Shown here: positions 52,003-61,449 of the stretch, piece after piece
How the letters are laid out: each line of letters begins with the position of its first letter
How positions within the stretch are numbered: the stretch's first letter is position 1
Assembly: GCA_002715965.1 (NCBI GenBank)
Contig: PBAL01000014.1
Location: 1 to 64,000 of the forward strand
Reading direction: 5' to 3'
Length of the DNA stretch: 64,000 bases
DNA from: Verrucomicrobiales bacterium
GTDB taxonomy: Bacteria; Verrucomicrobiota; Verrucomicrobiia; Limisphaerales; JAYPXF01
Notes under the pieces: model-generated
Databases searched by the model: none
Seen by the model: the letters and a program-made list of their open reading frames with translations, nothing else
What the model was told of the DNA's origin: nothing
Translations under genes and position numbers: made by a program

Positions 52003-53127
52003 CTACGGTTTCAAGACCGACTCGAAGAACTCATAGATTACCGCGTTCGATTCTGGCGTGGGTGAGTGCTTCGGACGATTGGTCATCGCCACACGGTTTT
52101 TGAATCCAAGCAGTTCGTTGACCTCGATCGTTCGATTCAAGGCCTGCCAGCGTTTGGGTGGATCTTCACTGCCGCCGGAAACGAGGAAGGGCCGTGGTGC
52201 CATCAAGGCATGGAGTTCGTGGAGATCGCGTCCCATCTTCCGCAGACGCGGATACACACCGGTGGCTGGATTCGACTCCGTGACCTTGCCCCGCTTGCGC
52301 CAAGGAGGTGGCTCGTAGCCAAGATACCAGGGCTCCCAATAGTTCACGCTGCCTCGAGAGTCATCGAACACAATGCCGGGGTCGGACCAGACCGCGCAGG
52401 CAAACTTGTCGAAGAGGCTTGCTGCGAACAGTCCCCACTTCCCGCCATAGGAATGGCCGACGATACCGATCCGCTTGGAATCCACTTCGGGTTGCTTGGC
52501 CAGGAGATGCCAGGCGTTTGCCGCGACGCAGCCCAGCATCGACAGGGGCTGCACTTTCGCGTTTTCTCGGCTGGGCCAGTAATTGGCGTAGGTCCTCGCC
52601 TGGGTTGTGCGCGTGGTGCCAATCGAAAGTGCAACGAAGCCGCGCTTGGCGAGCTGATAAGCGAAATCTCGATTCTCCCTTCCTTCACCGATTGCCGTTT
52701 CCGGTTCGTAAAAAACCGTGAGAACCGCCGGCCGCTTACCTTTGCCGTCGGGAATCAACAGGTAAGCGTCAGTTGTTTCCGTCGGCGTCCATTGATATCG
52801 GATCTTTTTCTGAAGGAAATTCTCGCGTCGTTTTTCTTCCAGGATTTTCACATTGTGTTCCTTCACCATGGGCGGCCATTGCCCCATCAACTCCATCCAC
52901 GCGCTGCGAATTTCCTTGCGTCGTTTTTCCCAGTCGGCCGCATTGCGGACCGGCCGGTCATCATCAAATGTCAGCAACGATCGGTACTCGCCGAAGTCCT
53001 TCTTGAATTCATCGGGAACGACATAGGCCCGTGTGAGCGCAGCTTTGGCGTCAAATGCAGGAGTGGAAAGCGGCATGCTCACGAACGCTGCGAGCGTCCC
53101 TGCAAGAATCAATTTGATGGGATTCAT
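52003..53127 (-). CDS. secreted alpha/beta hydrolase, esterase-like
   Basis: 374 residues with a signal peptide (N-P-I-K-L-I-L-A-G-T-L-A-A, cleavage near T-P-A). The nucleophile elbow is V-G-H-S-Y-G-G with Ser226. Candidate partners are Asp322 in S-E-D-P-P and His354 in R-P-K-H-S-P. It resembles the acetyl-xylan-esterase/dienelactone-type group common in PVC bacteria, where such enzymes remove acyl groups from plant or algal polysaccharides. It stands alone, convergent with the MetE-like gene. Confidence 0.85.
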   Translation of the reverse strand: MNPIKLILAGTLAAFVSMPLSTPAFDAKAALTRAYVVPDEFKKDFGEYRSLLTFDDDRPVRNAADWEKRRKEIRSAWMELMGQWPPMVKEHNVKILEEKRRENFLQKKIRYQWTPTETTDAYLLIPDGKGKRPAVLTVFYEPETAIGEGRENRDFAYQLAKRGFVALSIGTTRTTQARTYANYWPSRENAKVQPLSMLGCVAANAWHLLAKQPEVDSKRIGIVGHSYGGKWGLFAASLFDKFACAVWSDPGIVFDDSRGSVNYWEPWYLGYEPPPWRKRGKVTESNPATGVYPRLRKMGRDLHELHALMAPRPFLVSGGSEDPPKRWQALNRTIEVNELLGFKNRVAMTNRPKHSPTPESNAVIYEFFESVLKP

Positions 53128-53564
53128 TTCGCCTCCGATTTGAACCCTTCAAGGGTGTCAGCTGCAAGCGAATCCACCCCATGTCGATACCTCACCCAAA
53201 CATAACGCTTCATGAGGGTCTGGATGAGCGCGGATCGTGACCGAGGCGGTTCAGCTTTTCGAGCAGGCCGCCCCCATCGCCCGACGAAGTCTGATGATGT
53301 ATGGGCGCGGATGGCCTGGCTGGAATGTTTGTGCCCTGAAGGGCTGGTCCCGAGATGTTGGTGGTGGCATCCGAAGGAAGGGGCAGGTCCGGGGATTCCG
53401 TTTGTGTCCGGCGCAGTGTTCGTAGCCAACGCCGGATTGTTCGTCACATCGATCCCGAGGCCTGGCGGCAAAAAACTTGTTGGTGCGGTCTCTTTCGGGG
53501 TCGCCAGCAATCGCGACTGCAACCGGTCGAGCATCCATTCGCCGCGAGTAACCAGATCAGTCGC
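53128..53564. other. degenerate region between hydrolase gene and transporter remnant
   Basis: About 440 bp. The minus-strand frame from 53564 leftward (D-L-V-T-R-G-E-W-M-L-D-R-L-Q-S-R-L) may continue the AI-2E-type transporter remnant beyond its internal TAG; further left there is no similarity. A GCCCT-GA-AGGGC hairpin near 53330-53345 is the only other feature. Confidence 0.4.
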
Positions 53565-53868
53565 CTACCCAACGACCGTCGGGATGACCGTTCCGATCAT
53601 CTGCAGGAAAAAAGTAAGAATGATCACATAAACCAGCAAAATCGCGCGCACGCGCGGAATGTGAAAGCGTTCGAACCACGTCAGCAGAGAGGTTCCAGCA
53701 AGCAGGCCGCGATTCCGGCCATCGCGACAGGCAAAAGAATCGGAGAAAGATAACTGATCAGCGATGCGGTGCCGTAAAGGATTCCGCCGGGGAGATCGCC
53801 ACCGAGAGCGTCGTCAGCGCTGACCAGATGATCTTGGCCTGCTTCTCAGTTGGAGGAGGAAAACCCAT
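53565..53868 (-). pseudogene. AI-2E family transporter remnant
   Basis: The ATG at 53868 overlaps the proC stop as TGATG. The first frame gives M-G-F-P-P-P-T-E-K-Q-A-K-I-I-W-S-A-L, typical of the N-terminus. A shift into a second frame gives I-S-Y-L-S-P-I-L-L-P-V-A-M-A-G-I-A-A-C-L-L-E-P-L, and a shift into a third gives W-F-E-R-F-H-I-P-R-V-R-A-I-L-L-V-Y, before TAG at 53565-53567. These are successive segments of an AI-2E/PerM-type permease, so at least two frameshifts plus a stop have killed it. The C-terminal two thirds are not seen. Confidence 0.8.
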
Positions 53869-54683
53869 CAGTCTTGGCCAAGGATCTTGGCCTTCTCAGC
53901 AGCCGCGCGCACGGCGTTCACCAATGCCGCGCGCACACCGCCCATCTCCAGCTCGTGCAATCCTTCAATCGTTGTTCCGCCCGGACTGGTGACCATGTCC
54001 TTGAGCTCGCCCGGATGTTTGCCCGTTTCCAAAACCATCTTTGCGCCTCCCGCCAAGGTCTGTGCGGCCAGCCGCGTGGCGACATCGCGTGGCAATCCGA
54101 CCGCCACGGCGCCATCGCTCAACGCCTCAATCATCATGTAGACGTATGCCGGACCGCTTCCACTCAGCCCGGTGACCGCGTCCAGCAGCGATTCTTTGAC
54201 CTCGCAGGCAACGCCAACCGATTCCAAAAGCTGCAAGGCCAGTTTGCCGTCGTCGGCACTCGCAGCCGAACCCAGCGCAAACCCACTCGCAGAAGCACCT
54301 ACCAACGCGGGCGTGTTCGGCATCACGCGAATCACGGCTGTGCCTGATGGAAGATTCTGTTCCAGACGCCCGATTTGAATTCCGGCCGCAATGGAAATCA
54401 CCAGGTGTTGATCGGTGATCTTCCCGGAGATTCCCTGCAGTACCTCGTCCACCTGATGCGGCTTGACTGCCAGAATGAGGACGCGAGCCTCGTGGGCAGC
54501 CTGATCGTTGTTGGCAAAAGTCCTCGCTCCGGTCTGCTTCGCGAATTCGTCGCGAGCCGGTTCAAAGAGATCGCTGGCAAACAATCCATCCGCTTTGACC
54601 AATCCGGCATCGAGAAAGCCCCGCGCAAGAGCAGTCGCCATCTTGCCCGAGCCGAGAAAACCGATTGTCAATGGATCTGACAT
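53868..54683 (-). CDS. proC: pyrroline-5-carboxylate reductase
   Basis: 271 residues. The NAD(P)-binding start is I-G-F-L-G-S-G-K-M-A-T-A-L. Later come I-R-V-M-P-N-T-P-A-L-V-G-A, G-L-S-G-S-G-P-A-Y-V-Y and V-T-S-P-G-G-T-T-I-E-G-L, all ProC signatures. It catalyses the last step of proline synthesis. Its stop overlaps the start of the decayed transporter, which was once co-translated with it. Confidence 0.95.
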   Translation of the reverse strand: MSDPLTIGFLGSGKMATALARGFLDAGLVKADGLFASDLFEPARDEFAKQTGARTFANNDQAAHEARVLILAVKPHQVDEVLQGISGKITDQHLVISIAAGIQIGRLEQNLPSGTAVIRVMPNTPALVGASASGFALGSAASADDGKLALQLLESVGVACEVKESLLDAVTGLSGSGPAYVYMMIEALSDGAVAVGLPRDVATRLAAQTLAGGAKMVLETGKHPGELKDMVTSPGGTTIEGLHELEMGGVRAALVNAVRAAAEKAKILGQD

Positions 54684-54903
54684 CGCGCGAGGTTTTAACA
54701 GCCGCCCTCGTTCCGGAGAAGCCCGAAGTCCTTTTCGTGCTGAACCACAGCATGTTCGACCCTCAGACCAGTTGCGAATGTTTTGCCTATTGCGGCCTTT
54801 GCCATTCGGCAGATTCGTCTGTTAGTCAGTCAACCTTGGTTGAAGCGTTCTTCCTAGCCTGCCTCACACAATGGGCGAAACGCTCAAACATTTGGTGATC
54901 AGT

Positions 54904-57489
54904 CTATTTGATCTTCAGCAGTTGTTCGGCAGTCCACCCGTCCGCACGTCCGGCGGTCGCCTTGCGGACTTTGGCGACTTTTGCGGGTGAGACCGGATCG
55001 AAAGGGTGATCCCATTCGCGGCGAATGTAGGTCAGTACGGAGGCGACCTGATCATCGCTGAAAGTGCCGTGCCCGGGCATATCCATGTTGTATTTCTGAC
55101 CGAGAACTGTGATCGGTCCGCCGACGCCTTGAAGCACGATGCGGATGAGCCGTTCGTCGCTGCCGGCCACCCATTCTGAGTCAGCAAGGGGAGGGGCCAT
55201 GCCAGGCATCCCGAAGCCATGCGCTTGATGGCAGTTGCCGCAGGTGGTCCCATAGAGTTGCTTGCCCATGACAAAGCGGATGTTTTCCTGGTCGGTCAGC
55301 TTGCGAACCGGCGGCTCGGGTTCCACTCCGGGTTTGCCGGGCCAGATGAGGACTTCATCGAGTTTGCGCAAGGCGTTCTTCACGGACTTGCTCTTGATCT
55401 TCTTGAGTGCGGCGAATGCCTTGGGCTCCTCCGAAAGCCGAACCTTCTTCTGTCGAACCGGGGGAAGACCTTTGGTGGATTTGATCTTCTGAGGTGTCAT
55501 TCCGACGATCAGCGCGGTCTTCTGCCAGTTGGCGGTGGAATCGCTGCCGATCAATGTGAGCAGGTCATTTACCGGATCACGTCGGCCCTGAATGATCACA
55601 CAGCGTGCGAGATCGCCGAGGAGTTTTTCCAGATCCTTGTGTTGCTTGAATCTCTTGTCCGCCAGAAGTGCGGCAATGAACTTCCCTTCACGGCCGGGCA
55701 TGCCGGATATGACGCCATCGCGGATGGACTTGTTGCTCGGATTATCACGCGCCAGGTTGACCAGCGCTTGGACGGCACGTTCGCTCTCCACGCCTGAAAG
55801 TGTGAGTGCCAATTGAACCTTTACGTCGGCGTTCTTCCTGCCTGCGTGTTTGAGAATGGCGTTGAGGGCGTCTTCCTGTTCCCAGGTTTTCAGGACGGGT
55901 TCGCTCAGGCGGATTGCCGCGGCAAGGACTTTGCCGTGTTTTTCCTTTGCGAGGACCTTGGTGAGGATTTCTGAATCGACGTAACCGACACCACTCAGCG
56001 TCCACAACGCGTGCAGTCGGGCGAGATGTGATTTGCCGTTCAAAACAAGTTCCTTCAGCGGGCGAATCGCGGAGGCGGGGGCCTTGTCGATGAGGATTTC
56101 CTGGGCGGTGTCGCGATACCAGCCGCTGCTGTGGCTGAGGGTTTTCACGAGTGTGGCCGTGTCGGCCTTGGCGAGATCCGGTCCTTTGTCGAGCGGGCGT
56201 TTCTTGTGCACGACGCGGTAGATGCGGCCGAGGCTGACGACTTTTTCCAGGCCACGGCTTTCGGCCTGGGAACGAAGGTAGGAGGTCAGGAAGTGCCGGT
56301 GCTGGATGATGCCGTGATACATGTCCACCAGGTAGAGTGCTCCGTCGGGTCCAACGTGGGCGTTGACCGGACGGAAGATTTCATCGGTGGAGGTCAGGAA
56401 TTCCGTCTCGTTTTTTCCGTAGGGATTAACGGCGCTCAACTTGCCGTTCTGATCATTCACGTCATCACGGCGCACGAAGTTCCCCGTCGGTTCGGGGACA
56501 AAGGCATCACCGATGAACTCAGGCGGGAAGTGCGCGCCCCGATAGATTTCCACACCGCTGGCGCCGGTGAAGCGGGCGAGCCTTCCATCAGGACGAAGAA
56601 CGCCTTTGCGGTATCCGCGGTTCACGCCGGGGTTGATGCGCGCGGGCCAGACGGTTTGATTGGGCAGAGGCTGCATGCTGTAGGTGGCGCTGCGATAGAA
56701 GGGATTGCGCAGGAGGTATTCGGAACGGATGGGTTCCATGCGGAAGTGATCGCTGTTGGAGTTGAATGCGAGGCGTCCGTAGTTGTCCTGGCTGATTCCC
56801 CACTGGCCCTTGAAGTAGGTCGGGGCTTTCTTCCACTCGCCTTCGGTGTAGCGATACTTGGTTGTCGCCTTGGCGTTGTAGAACCAGTTGTCGATCGCGC
56901 GGATCAATCCGTTCTCGGCATGTTCGACATTCATCTTCCCTTCTTTTGGCGCGGCACTCGGCGCGTAATCCGGATCGACCACGACGCGTTTGCCAGGTTT
57001 GTCTCCGGGCAGGATTGGGTAGAAGTAGAGCCCCGGCGGTTCGCTGATCAACACGCCGTTCTGAAAGAACGACATCGCGCGGGGCATGACGAGGTTTCCG
57101 AGGAAGACCGTCTTTTTGTCCATTCGGCCGTCGCCGTCGGTATCGTGCAGAATGGCGACCTGGCTGACCGGCTGGTCTTCACCTTTGCCTTCGGCGTTGG
57201 GCATGTAGGAACGCATCTCCAAAACCCATAGCCGGCCGCTGCGATCCCACTTCACGACAACGGGGTTTTGGATCATCGGTTCGGAGGCAACGATCTGAAC
57301 TTCAAAGTCATCGGGCACCTTGAAAGTCTTCAGGGCATCCTCGGGCGAAAGCGGTGGCGCAGGTGGAATCTTGTCAGCGGGAATGGGCGCGACCTGCGCT
57401 TCGTTCTTCTTGTCGCCATTCTGGGAGAAGGTCGGTGTGGCGAGCACAAGCAGCAGGGCAAAGGTGGTGATCGTTTTATACATACGCAT
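54904..57489 (-). CDS. PVC-type membrane-bound dehydrogenase with HEAT repeats and cytochrome c
   Basis: 861 residues, with a signal peptide (M-Y-K-T-I-T-T-F-A-L-L-L-V, cleavage after F-S). The N-terminal beta-propeller of the PVC dehydrogenase type starts at about 55 (F-E-V-Q-I-V-A-S-E-P-M-I-Q-N-P) and runs to about 430. HEAT-like repeats follow to about 640, and a c-type cytochrome has C-G-N-C-H at 750-754 with an M-D-M-P-G region as axial ligand candidate. It is a simpler paralogue of the protein at 31815-36203. The likely role is oxidation of a sugar or alcohol with electron transfer to the respiratory chain. Confidence 0.88.
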   Translation of the reverse strand: MRMYKTITTFALLLVLATPTFSQNGDKKNEAQVAPIPADKIPPAPPLSPEDALKTFKVPDDFEVQIVASEPMIQNPVVVKWDRSGRLWVLEMRSYMPNAEGKGEDQPVSQVAILHDTDGDGRMDKKTVFLGNLVMPRAMSFFQNGVLISEPPGLYFYPILPGDKPGKRVVVDPDYAPSAAPKEGKMNVEHAENGLIRAIDNWFYNAKATTKYRYTEGEWKKAPTYFKGQWGISQDNYGRLAFNSNSDHFRMEPIRSEYLLRNPFYRSATYSMQPLPNQTVWPARINPGVNRGYRKGVLRPDGRLARFTGASGVEIYRGAHFPPEFIGDAFVPEPTGNFVRRDDVNDQNGKLSAVNPYGKNETEFLTSTDEIFRPVNAHVGPDGALYLVDMYHGIIQHRHFLTSYLRSQAESRGLEKVVSLGRIYRVVHKKRPLDKGPDLAKADTATLVKTLSHSSGWYRDTAQEILIDKAPASAIRPLKELVLNGKSHLARLHALWTLSGVGYVDSEILTKVLAKEKHGKVLAAAIRLSEPVLKTWEQEDALNAILKHAGRKNADVKVQLALTLSGVESERAVQALVNLARDNPSNKSIRDGVISGMPGREGKFIAALLADKRFKQHKDLEKLLGDLARCVIIQGRRDPVNDLLTLIGSDSTANWQKTALIVGMTPQKIKSTKGLPPVRQKKVRLSEEPKAFAALKKIKSKSVKNALRKLDEVLIWPGKPGVEPEPPVRKLTDQENIRFVMGKQLYGTTCGNCHQAHGFGMPGMAPPLADSEWVAGSDERLIRIVLQGVGGPITVLGQKYNMDMPGHGTFSDDQVASVLTYIRREWDHPFDPVSPAKVAKVRKATAGRADGWTAEQLLKIK

Positions 57490-57891
57490 TGCGTGGATGA
57501 TTCGAGAGCGGGCGAAAGTAAACGCTTCTGACGCAGGCGCAAGGAAGTTACTTCAAGCCGACTGTAGCGGTGGCCTCTGAGCCGCCGAGTTCATTCAGGA
57601 GAGAAGTCATGAGCTGGGTGAATCGCGCACGCACGCTGTTGTGAAACGGTCTCCAGATCGTCTCACCCGCTCGACCAAAGGTCGCCCAGCGCTCCAGGAG
57701 ACCTTCAGTCACATGGGTGCACGGGTCGGGAGACCCGCGCACAACCTGACTGACTGCTCGCTGACATCACTCCGCCCGTCGCTCGCATACTTCGGAAAGC
57801 TTCCGAAGCTACCTTGGGCCTGAACGCGAGATTCTCGCCCTCGACCAATGACTTCGTTTGACGCGAAGAACGCTACGGTTTTAATTCCCTC
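57490..57891. other. intergenic region without a clear gene
   Basis: About 400 bp between the divergent dehydrogenase and propeller genes. Short minus-strand frames such as 57548-57742 have no recognised similarity. Promoters for both neighbours are expected here. Confidence 0.4.
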
Positions 57892-59106
57892 ATGACGCCA
57901 ATGATTCGAGCCGCCTTTCTGCTGTCCGCTCTGGTGCTGACGGCACCGGCGCAGGAGTTTGACTGGCCTCAATGGCGCGGCCCGCTGCGCGACGGAATTT
58001 CCAAGGAAACAAACTGGGTTTCAAACTGGGGACGCGCGCCGTTGAAGGTGAAATGGCGTGCGAATGTCGGCCTGGGATACTCATCGATGGCCACCAGTGC
58101 CAGCCGTGTCTACACGATGGGAACCTTTGGGGACAGCGACACGATTTTCTGTCTCAATTCGGAGAACGGCCAGGAGCTCTGGCGCTACAGCTATCCCTGT
58201 TCCGGCCTTGACCTTCGGGAATTCTACGGACCGCGCTGCACGCCAACGGTGGATGGAAAACTCGTGTTCACGCTCAGCCGATTGGGGCACCTGATCTGCC
58301 TCAACGCGGACAACGGCAAGCTGGTCTGGACCCGCAACATCGTCACCGACTATGGCGCGCGGCAGGTCTTGTACGGCTTCAGCGGTTCGCCCCTGGTAAT
58401 CGGCAACACCTTGATCGTGGAAACCGGCTCCCCTCAACGCTCGGTGATCGGGCTGAACAAAAACAATGGACAACTCCTCTGGGGCAACGGCAGCAACACC
58501 GCGGGTTATTCCTCGCCCATGCCGATGATGTTCGGTGCCGAACCGGGCTTCGTGATGTTCAGCGCTCAGACGATCAGCGGTCGGATTGCCAAGACCGGCA
58601 AGCCCGTGTTCTCGCGCCGTTGGACGACGCAGAACGGCAACAATATCGCCACACCGATCGTGTGGCAGAACAAGGTGTTTGTCTCCAGCGGCTATGATAC
58701 CGGCTGTGCGTTGTTTGAAGTGGGCCAGGGTTACGCCCGCCCGGTGTGGTCGAACAAGAACATGCGCAATCACTTCAGCAGTTCCGTTCTCATGGGCGGA
58801 CACTTTTACGGGTTCGATGAAAGTGAGCTGGTTTGCATGGACCTGTTGACGGGGCGCGTGAAGTGGCGCACGAATACGTACGGCGAGGGTTCGCTGATGG
58901 GCGCGGGGAACAAGTTGATCATCCAATCCGAGAATGGCCAGTTGGCCGTCGTCGAGGCAACGCCCTGGAAGTTTACACAAGTCTCGCGAAGACAGATCTT
59001 CAATGCGCGCCGCACCTGGACGGTGCCCGTTCTTTCCAACGGCCTGCTGCTCACCCGCGATCGTTCAGTTTTGATCTGCCTGGATGTGAGCGTGAAGGAA
59101 GAATGA
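57892..59106 (+). CDS. secreted PQQ-like beta-propeller protein
   Basis: 404 residues with a signal peptide (I-R-A-A-F-L-L-S-A-L-V-L; ATG 57901 is an alternative start). Mature start F-D-W-P-Q-W-R-G-P. Repeated blades of the A-x-D/N-x-x-x-G-x-x-x-W type are clear: C-L-N-S-E-N-G-Q-E-L-W, C-L-N-A-D-N-G-K-L-V-W, D-L-L-T-G-R-V-K-W. Such proteins are common in PVC genomes as periplasmic propellers; only some bind PQQ. Divergent from the dehydrogenase gene. Confidence 0.85.
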   Translation: MTPMIRAAFLLSALVLTAPAQEFDWPQWRGPLRDGISKETNWVSNWGRAPLKVKWRANVGLGYSSMATSASRVYTMGTFGDSDTIFCLNSENGQELWRYSYPCSGLDLREFYGPRCTPTVDGKLVFTLSRLGHLICLNADNGKLVWTRNIVTDYGARQVLYGFSGSPLVIGNTLIVETGSPQRSVIGLNKNNGQLLWGNGSNTAGYSSPMPMMFGAEPGFVMFSAQTISGRIAKTGKPVFSRRWTTQNGNNIATPIVWQNKVFVSSGYDTGCALFEVGQGYARPVWSNKNMRNHFSSSVLMGGHFYGFDESELVCMDLLTGRVKWRTNTYGEGSLMGAGNKLIIQSENGQLAVVEATPWKFTQVSRRQIFNARRTWTVPVLSNGLLLTRDRSVLICLDVSVKEE

Positions 59107-59298
59107 CATGGGCGACTGATGGCCCTCAGGGGCTCGCTGCGGACCGGTCTCCCTCGTAAGATCGAGACCGAGTGCGCGGTCAGGAAACCCGTGCACACGC
59201 CCAAGAAATGGCCTGCTCGTCCCCTTCTTAGTCCTTGTCCCAATCGTTGCCTTATTCTCGGAGATTAGGACAAAGATGAAGACAAGGATTACGAACTC

Positions 59299-60156
59299 TC
59301 AGAACAGTTTTGCCTGAAGCGACCCCGGCAAGGGAGGAGCTTCGCGAACGACCAGGCGCCAGGCGCGTTTTTCCTCGGGGGTGATCTTTGCCCAGGCGTC
59401 GGCGTTGCGGAAAAAGCGTTGCTGTCGGGCAACGGTCATGGATCCGAAGCGTTGGAGGGCCTTCAGGCAGGCGGCGCGCTGTTCGGGGGAAAGATTCTGC
59501 AGGGCGCTGATTGTGCCGGTGATCTTGTTGCGTTGATATTCCGGCAGGCTGGCTATGATACGTTCCTTCTCAAGCACATTGAACTCAAAGAAGCTCCGAA
59601 ACTTGTCCAGCATCTCCAGCCGGTCCCCATGAGGAAGCGAATTCCAAGCGGTCAGTTCCTCGCGGGACTTGCCCGGGACTTGCCCGGTGACTCCCTCGGC
59701 CGGATCACCGACTCGGAGAATCATGTTCAGCATCGATTCGTTCTTGATGATCTGTTGCTGAAGCTCGGGCGCGAGCGCGTCCCAACGTTCGATCCGCTGG
59801 CGAATGGTCTCGCGATGTTGCGGTGGTGTGGTGGCCAGCATGATCTGGCGTTGCGCGGGATTGGTGGTGAGTTGCGGCCGCAGGAAGAATCGCAACTCGG
59901 TGGTCTGTAGCTTCATCTCGCGAACCTCGGGCGACATGGCCTCGTACCGGGCGAGGCGTTGACGAATGAACGACTGCACCTTGGGTGTTTGCTTCACGAG
60001 GTAGGCGTCCCGTTCGCCGGGGGATTTGGCGAGCAGATCGCGGAAGAGTTTTACGGGGGATGCCTGCTCCGGCACGGGCACCGGGATGGCGGGCAGCCCG
60101 GCCGCGTGGCTGGACGTCAGGGACAGGGCCATGATTATGACCGAGAGCGTTCTCAT
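59299..60156 (-). CDS. DUF3106-like secreted protein
   Basis: 285 residues with a signal peptide (T-L-S-V-I-I-M-A-L-S-L-T, cleavage after S-H-A). The mature part is helical and built from repeated units such as L-P-x-E/H-x-R and W-x-x-L-x-P-E-x-x-Q, as in DUF3106 (W-N-S-L-P-H-G-D-R-L-E-M-L and L-S-P-E-Q-R). Its start overlaps the preceding anti-sigma-like stop by four bases. It is the third gene of the sigma-factor operon, so it is likely part of an envelope stress or sensing pathway. Confidence 0.75.
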   Translation of the reverse strand: MRTLSVIIMALSLTSSHAAGLPAIPVPVPEQASPVKLFRDLLAKSPGERDAYLVKQTPKVQSFIRQRLARYEAMSPEVREMKLQTTELRFFLRPQLTTNPAQRQIMLATTPPQHRETIRQRIERWDALAPELQQQIIKNESMLNMILRVGDPAEGVTGQVPGKSREELTAWNSLPHGDRLEMLDKFRSFFEFNVLEKERIIASLPEYQRNKITGTISALQNLSPEQRAACLKALQRFGSMTVARQQRFFRNADAWAKITPEEKRAWRLVVREAPPLPGSLQAKLF

Positions 60157-60671
60157 TTGGTCAATCCTTCGAGGACGGCAAGAAGCTCCATATCCGGTTC
60201 CGTCAGCGCGTGTGCCATGGCGTTGATCGCGTCGAAGTCTTGAAGCATTTCCACGGTCGGCACTTGGACGAGTTCGCTGACGGGAACAAGCGCTTCGGCG
60301 ACTTCAGAATTGTTTTCGGGTTGTTCATGCTTCTGGACCAGAGCGACCAGAAGCAGAAGAGTCGCAACTGCCCAGGCAAGGCGTGGAATCCTCAGCCACT
60401 GTCCGCGCAGGAATCCCAGCCAGGTCGGCCGTGGCGCTTCACGCTCTCGTGCATCGAGCTCGATCTTCTGCCAGACCTGCGAGGTGAAGTTCGACGAGAT
60501 CTCGGCATCGGGCAATCCGCCGATCAGCTTGGACAAGGTGTCTTCCTCTTCCCATTCCTCGGCGTGCTCCTGGTGGGCGGCGAGCCATTGCTCCAGCTGG
60601 TGCAATTCGGCAGGGGTCAGTTCCCGCTGCCGGCGGATCTCAAGTAATTCTCTGTATTCAGCTTCGTTCAT
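60153..60671 (-). CDS. probable membrane anti-sigma factor
   Basis: 172 residues. A cytoplasmic helical N-terminal region of about 95 residues is followed by one membrane helix near 97-112 (L-A-W-A-V-A-T-L-L-L-L-V-A-L-V) and a 60-residue extracytoplasmic tail. There is no zinc H-x-x-x-C-x-x-C motif, but the size, topology and position directly after an ECF sigma gene are those of an anti-sigma factor. Spacing to the sigma stop is nine bases. Confidence 0.75.
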   Translation of the reverse strand: MNEAEYRELLEIRRQRELTPAELHQLEQWLAAHQEHAEEWEEEDTLSKLIGGLPDAEISSNFTSQVWQKIELDAREREAPRPTWLGFLRGQWLRIPRLAWAVATLLLLVALVQKHEQPENNSEVAEALVPVSELVQVPTVEMLQDFDAINAMAHALTEPDMELLAVLEGLTK

Positions 60672-60680
60672 GTCGGTGGG

Positions 60681-61280
60681 TTAATCCGTCCATGCTCCGG
60701 TGCGCAGGTAGGGTTTCAATCGTTTCTTCAAGGTTTCCCGGCCGCGAAAGATGAGCGACTTTACCGAGGACAAGGACGCGTCCAATACCTCGCCGATGTC
60801 GTCGTAGCTCATTCCTTCGCGGCACAAAATGATGGCGGTGCGCTGCTTCTCCGGCAGAACGGCCAACGCTTCTTCAATCTTGCTTGTGAGTTCGTTCTGT
60901 AGAGTGCGGTCGCCGGGGTTGAAGACCTTTCGATCCTCGAACTGATGAAAGTAATGTCCGTCTTCGTTTTCCTCGTGCGCCTCCATGGACTCGGCGGGAT
61001 GACGGCTGCGCCGGCGGATTTCGTTGAGGCAGAGGTTGCGGGCGATGGTGAAGATCCAGGTGGATAGCTTGGCGCGGGGTTCGTAGCGGTGGGCGGCCTT
61101 GTAGATCTGAACAAAGACGCCCTGGGCCAGATCCTCGGCCTCGGTCACATCGGGCAGCGTGCGCTGGACGAGGTTCATGATCGGCCCGCGGAAACGGGCG
61201 ACCAGTTCCTCAAACGCCTCGCGATCGCCGAACTTGATCCGTTCCATCAAGGCTGCATCTGTCAGTTCACCAACCGGCAT
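60681..61280 (-). CDS. ECF-type RNA polymerase sigma factor
   Basis: 199 residues from ATG 61280; a longer GTG start at 61376 is possible. Sigma region 2 is at about 30-95 (A-F-E-E-L-V-A-R-F, D-L-A-Q-G-V-F-V-Q-I-Y, F-T-I-A-R-N-L-C-L-N). Sigma region 4 is at about 135-185 (L-P-E-K-Q-R-T-A-I-I-L-C and Y-D-D-I-G-E-V-L-D-A-S-L-S-S-V-K-S-L-I-F-R). It directs transcription of a regulon, probably including its own operon, under control of the next gene. Divergent from glnD with a 170-bp gap. Confidence 0.92.
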   Translation of the reverse strand: MPVGELTDAALMERIKFGDREAFEELVARFRGPIMNLVQRTLPDVTEAEDLAQGVFVQIYKAAHRYEPRAKLSTWIFTIARNLCLNEIRRRSRHPAESMEAHEENEDGHYFHQFEDRKVFNPGDRTLQNELTSKIEEALAVLPEKQRTAIILCREGMSYDDIGEVLDASLSSVKSLIFRGRETLKKRLKPYLRTGAWTD

Positions 61281-61449
61281 TGGGATGATCTTATCGCTTG
61301 TCCGAATCGGCACAAGATCGGGGGAACCCGTATCAGTAGCCCATTTTACGTCGAGTTGTGCTCGAGTTGCCGACACGGGGGCTGAAACACCAAAAATCCG
61401 GGACGGTTGCTTGCCTCGGAAATTTTTTTGCGCCTACCCTGCCCCCGGC

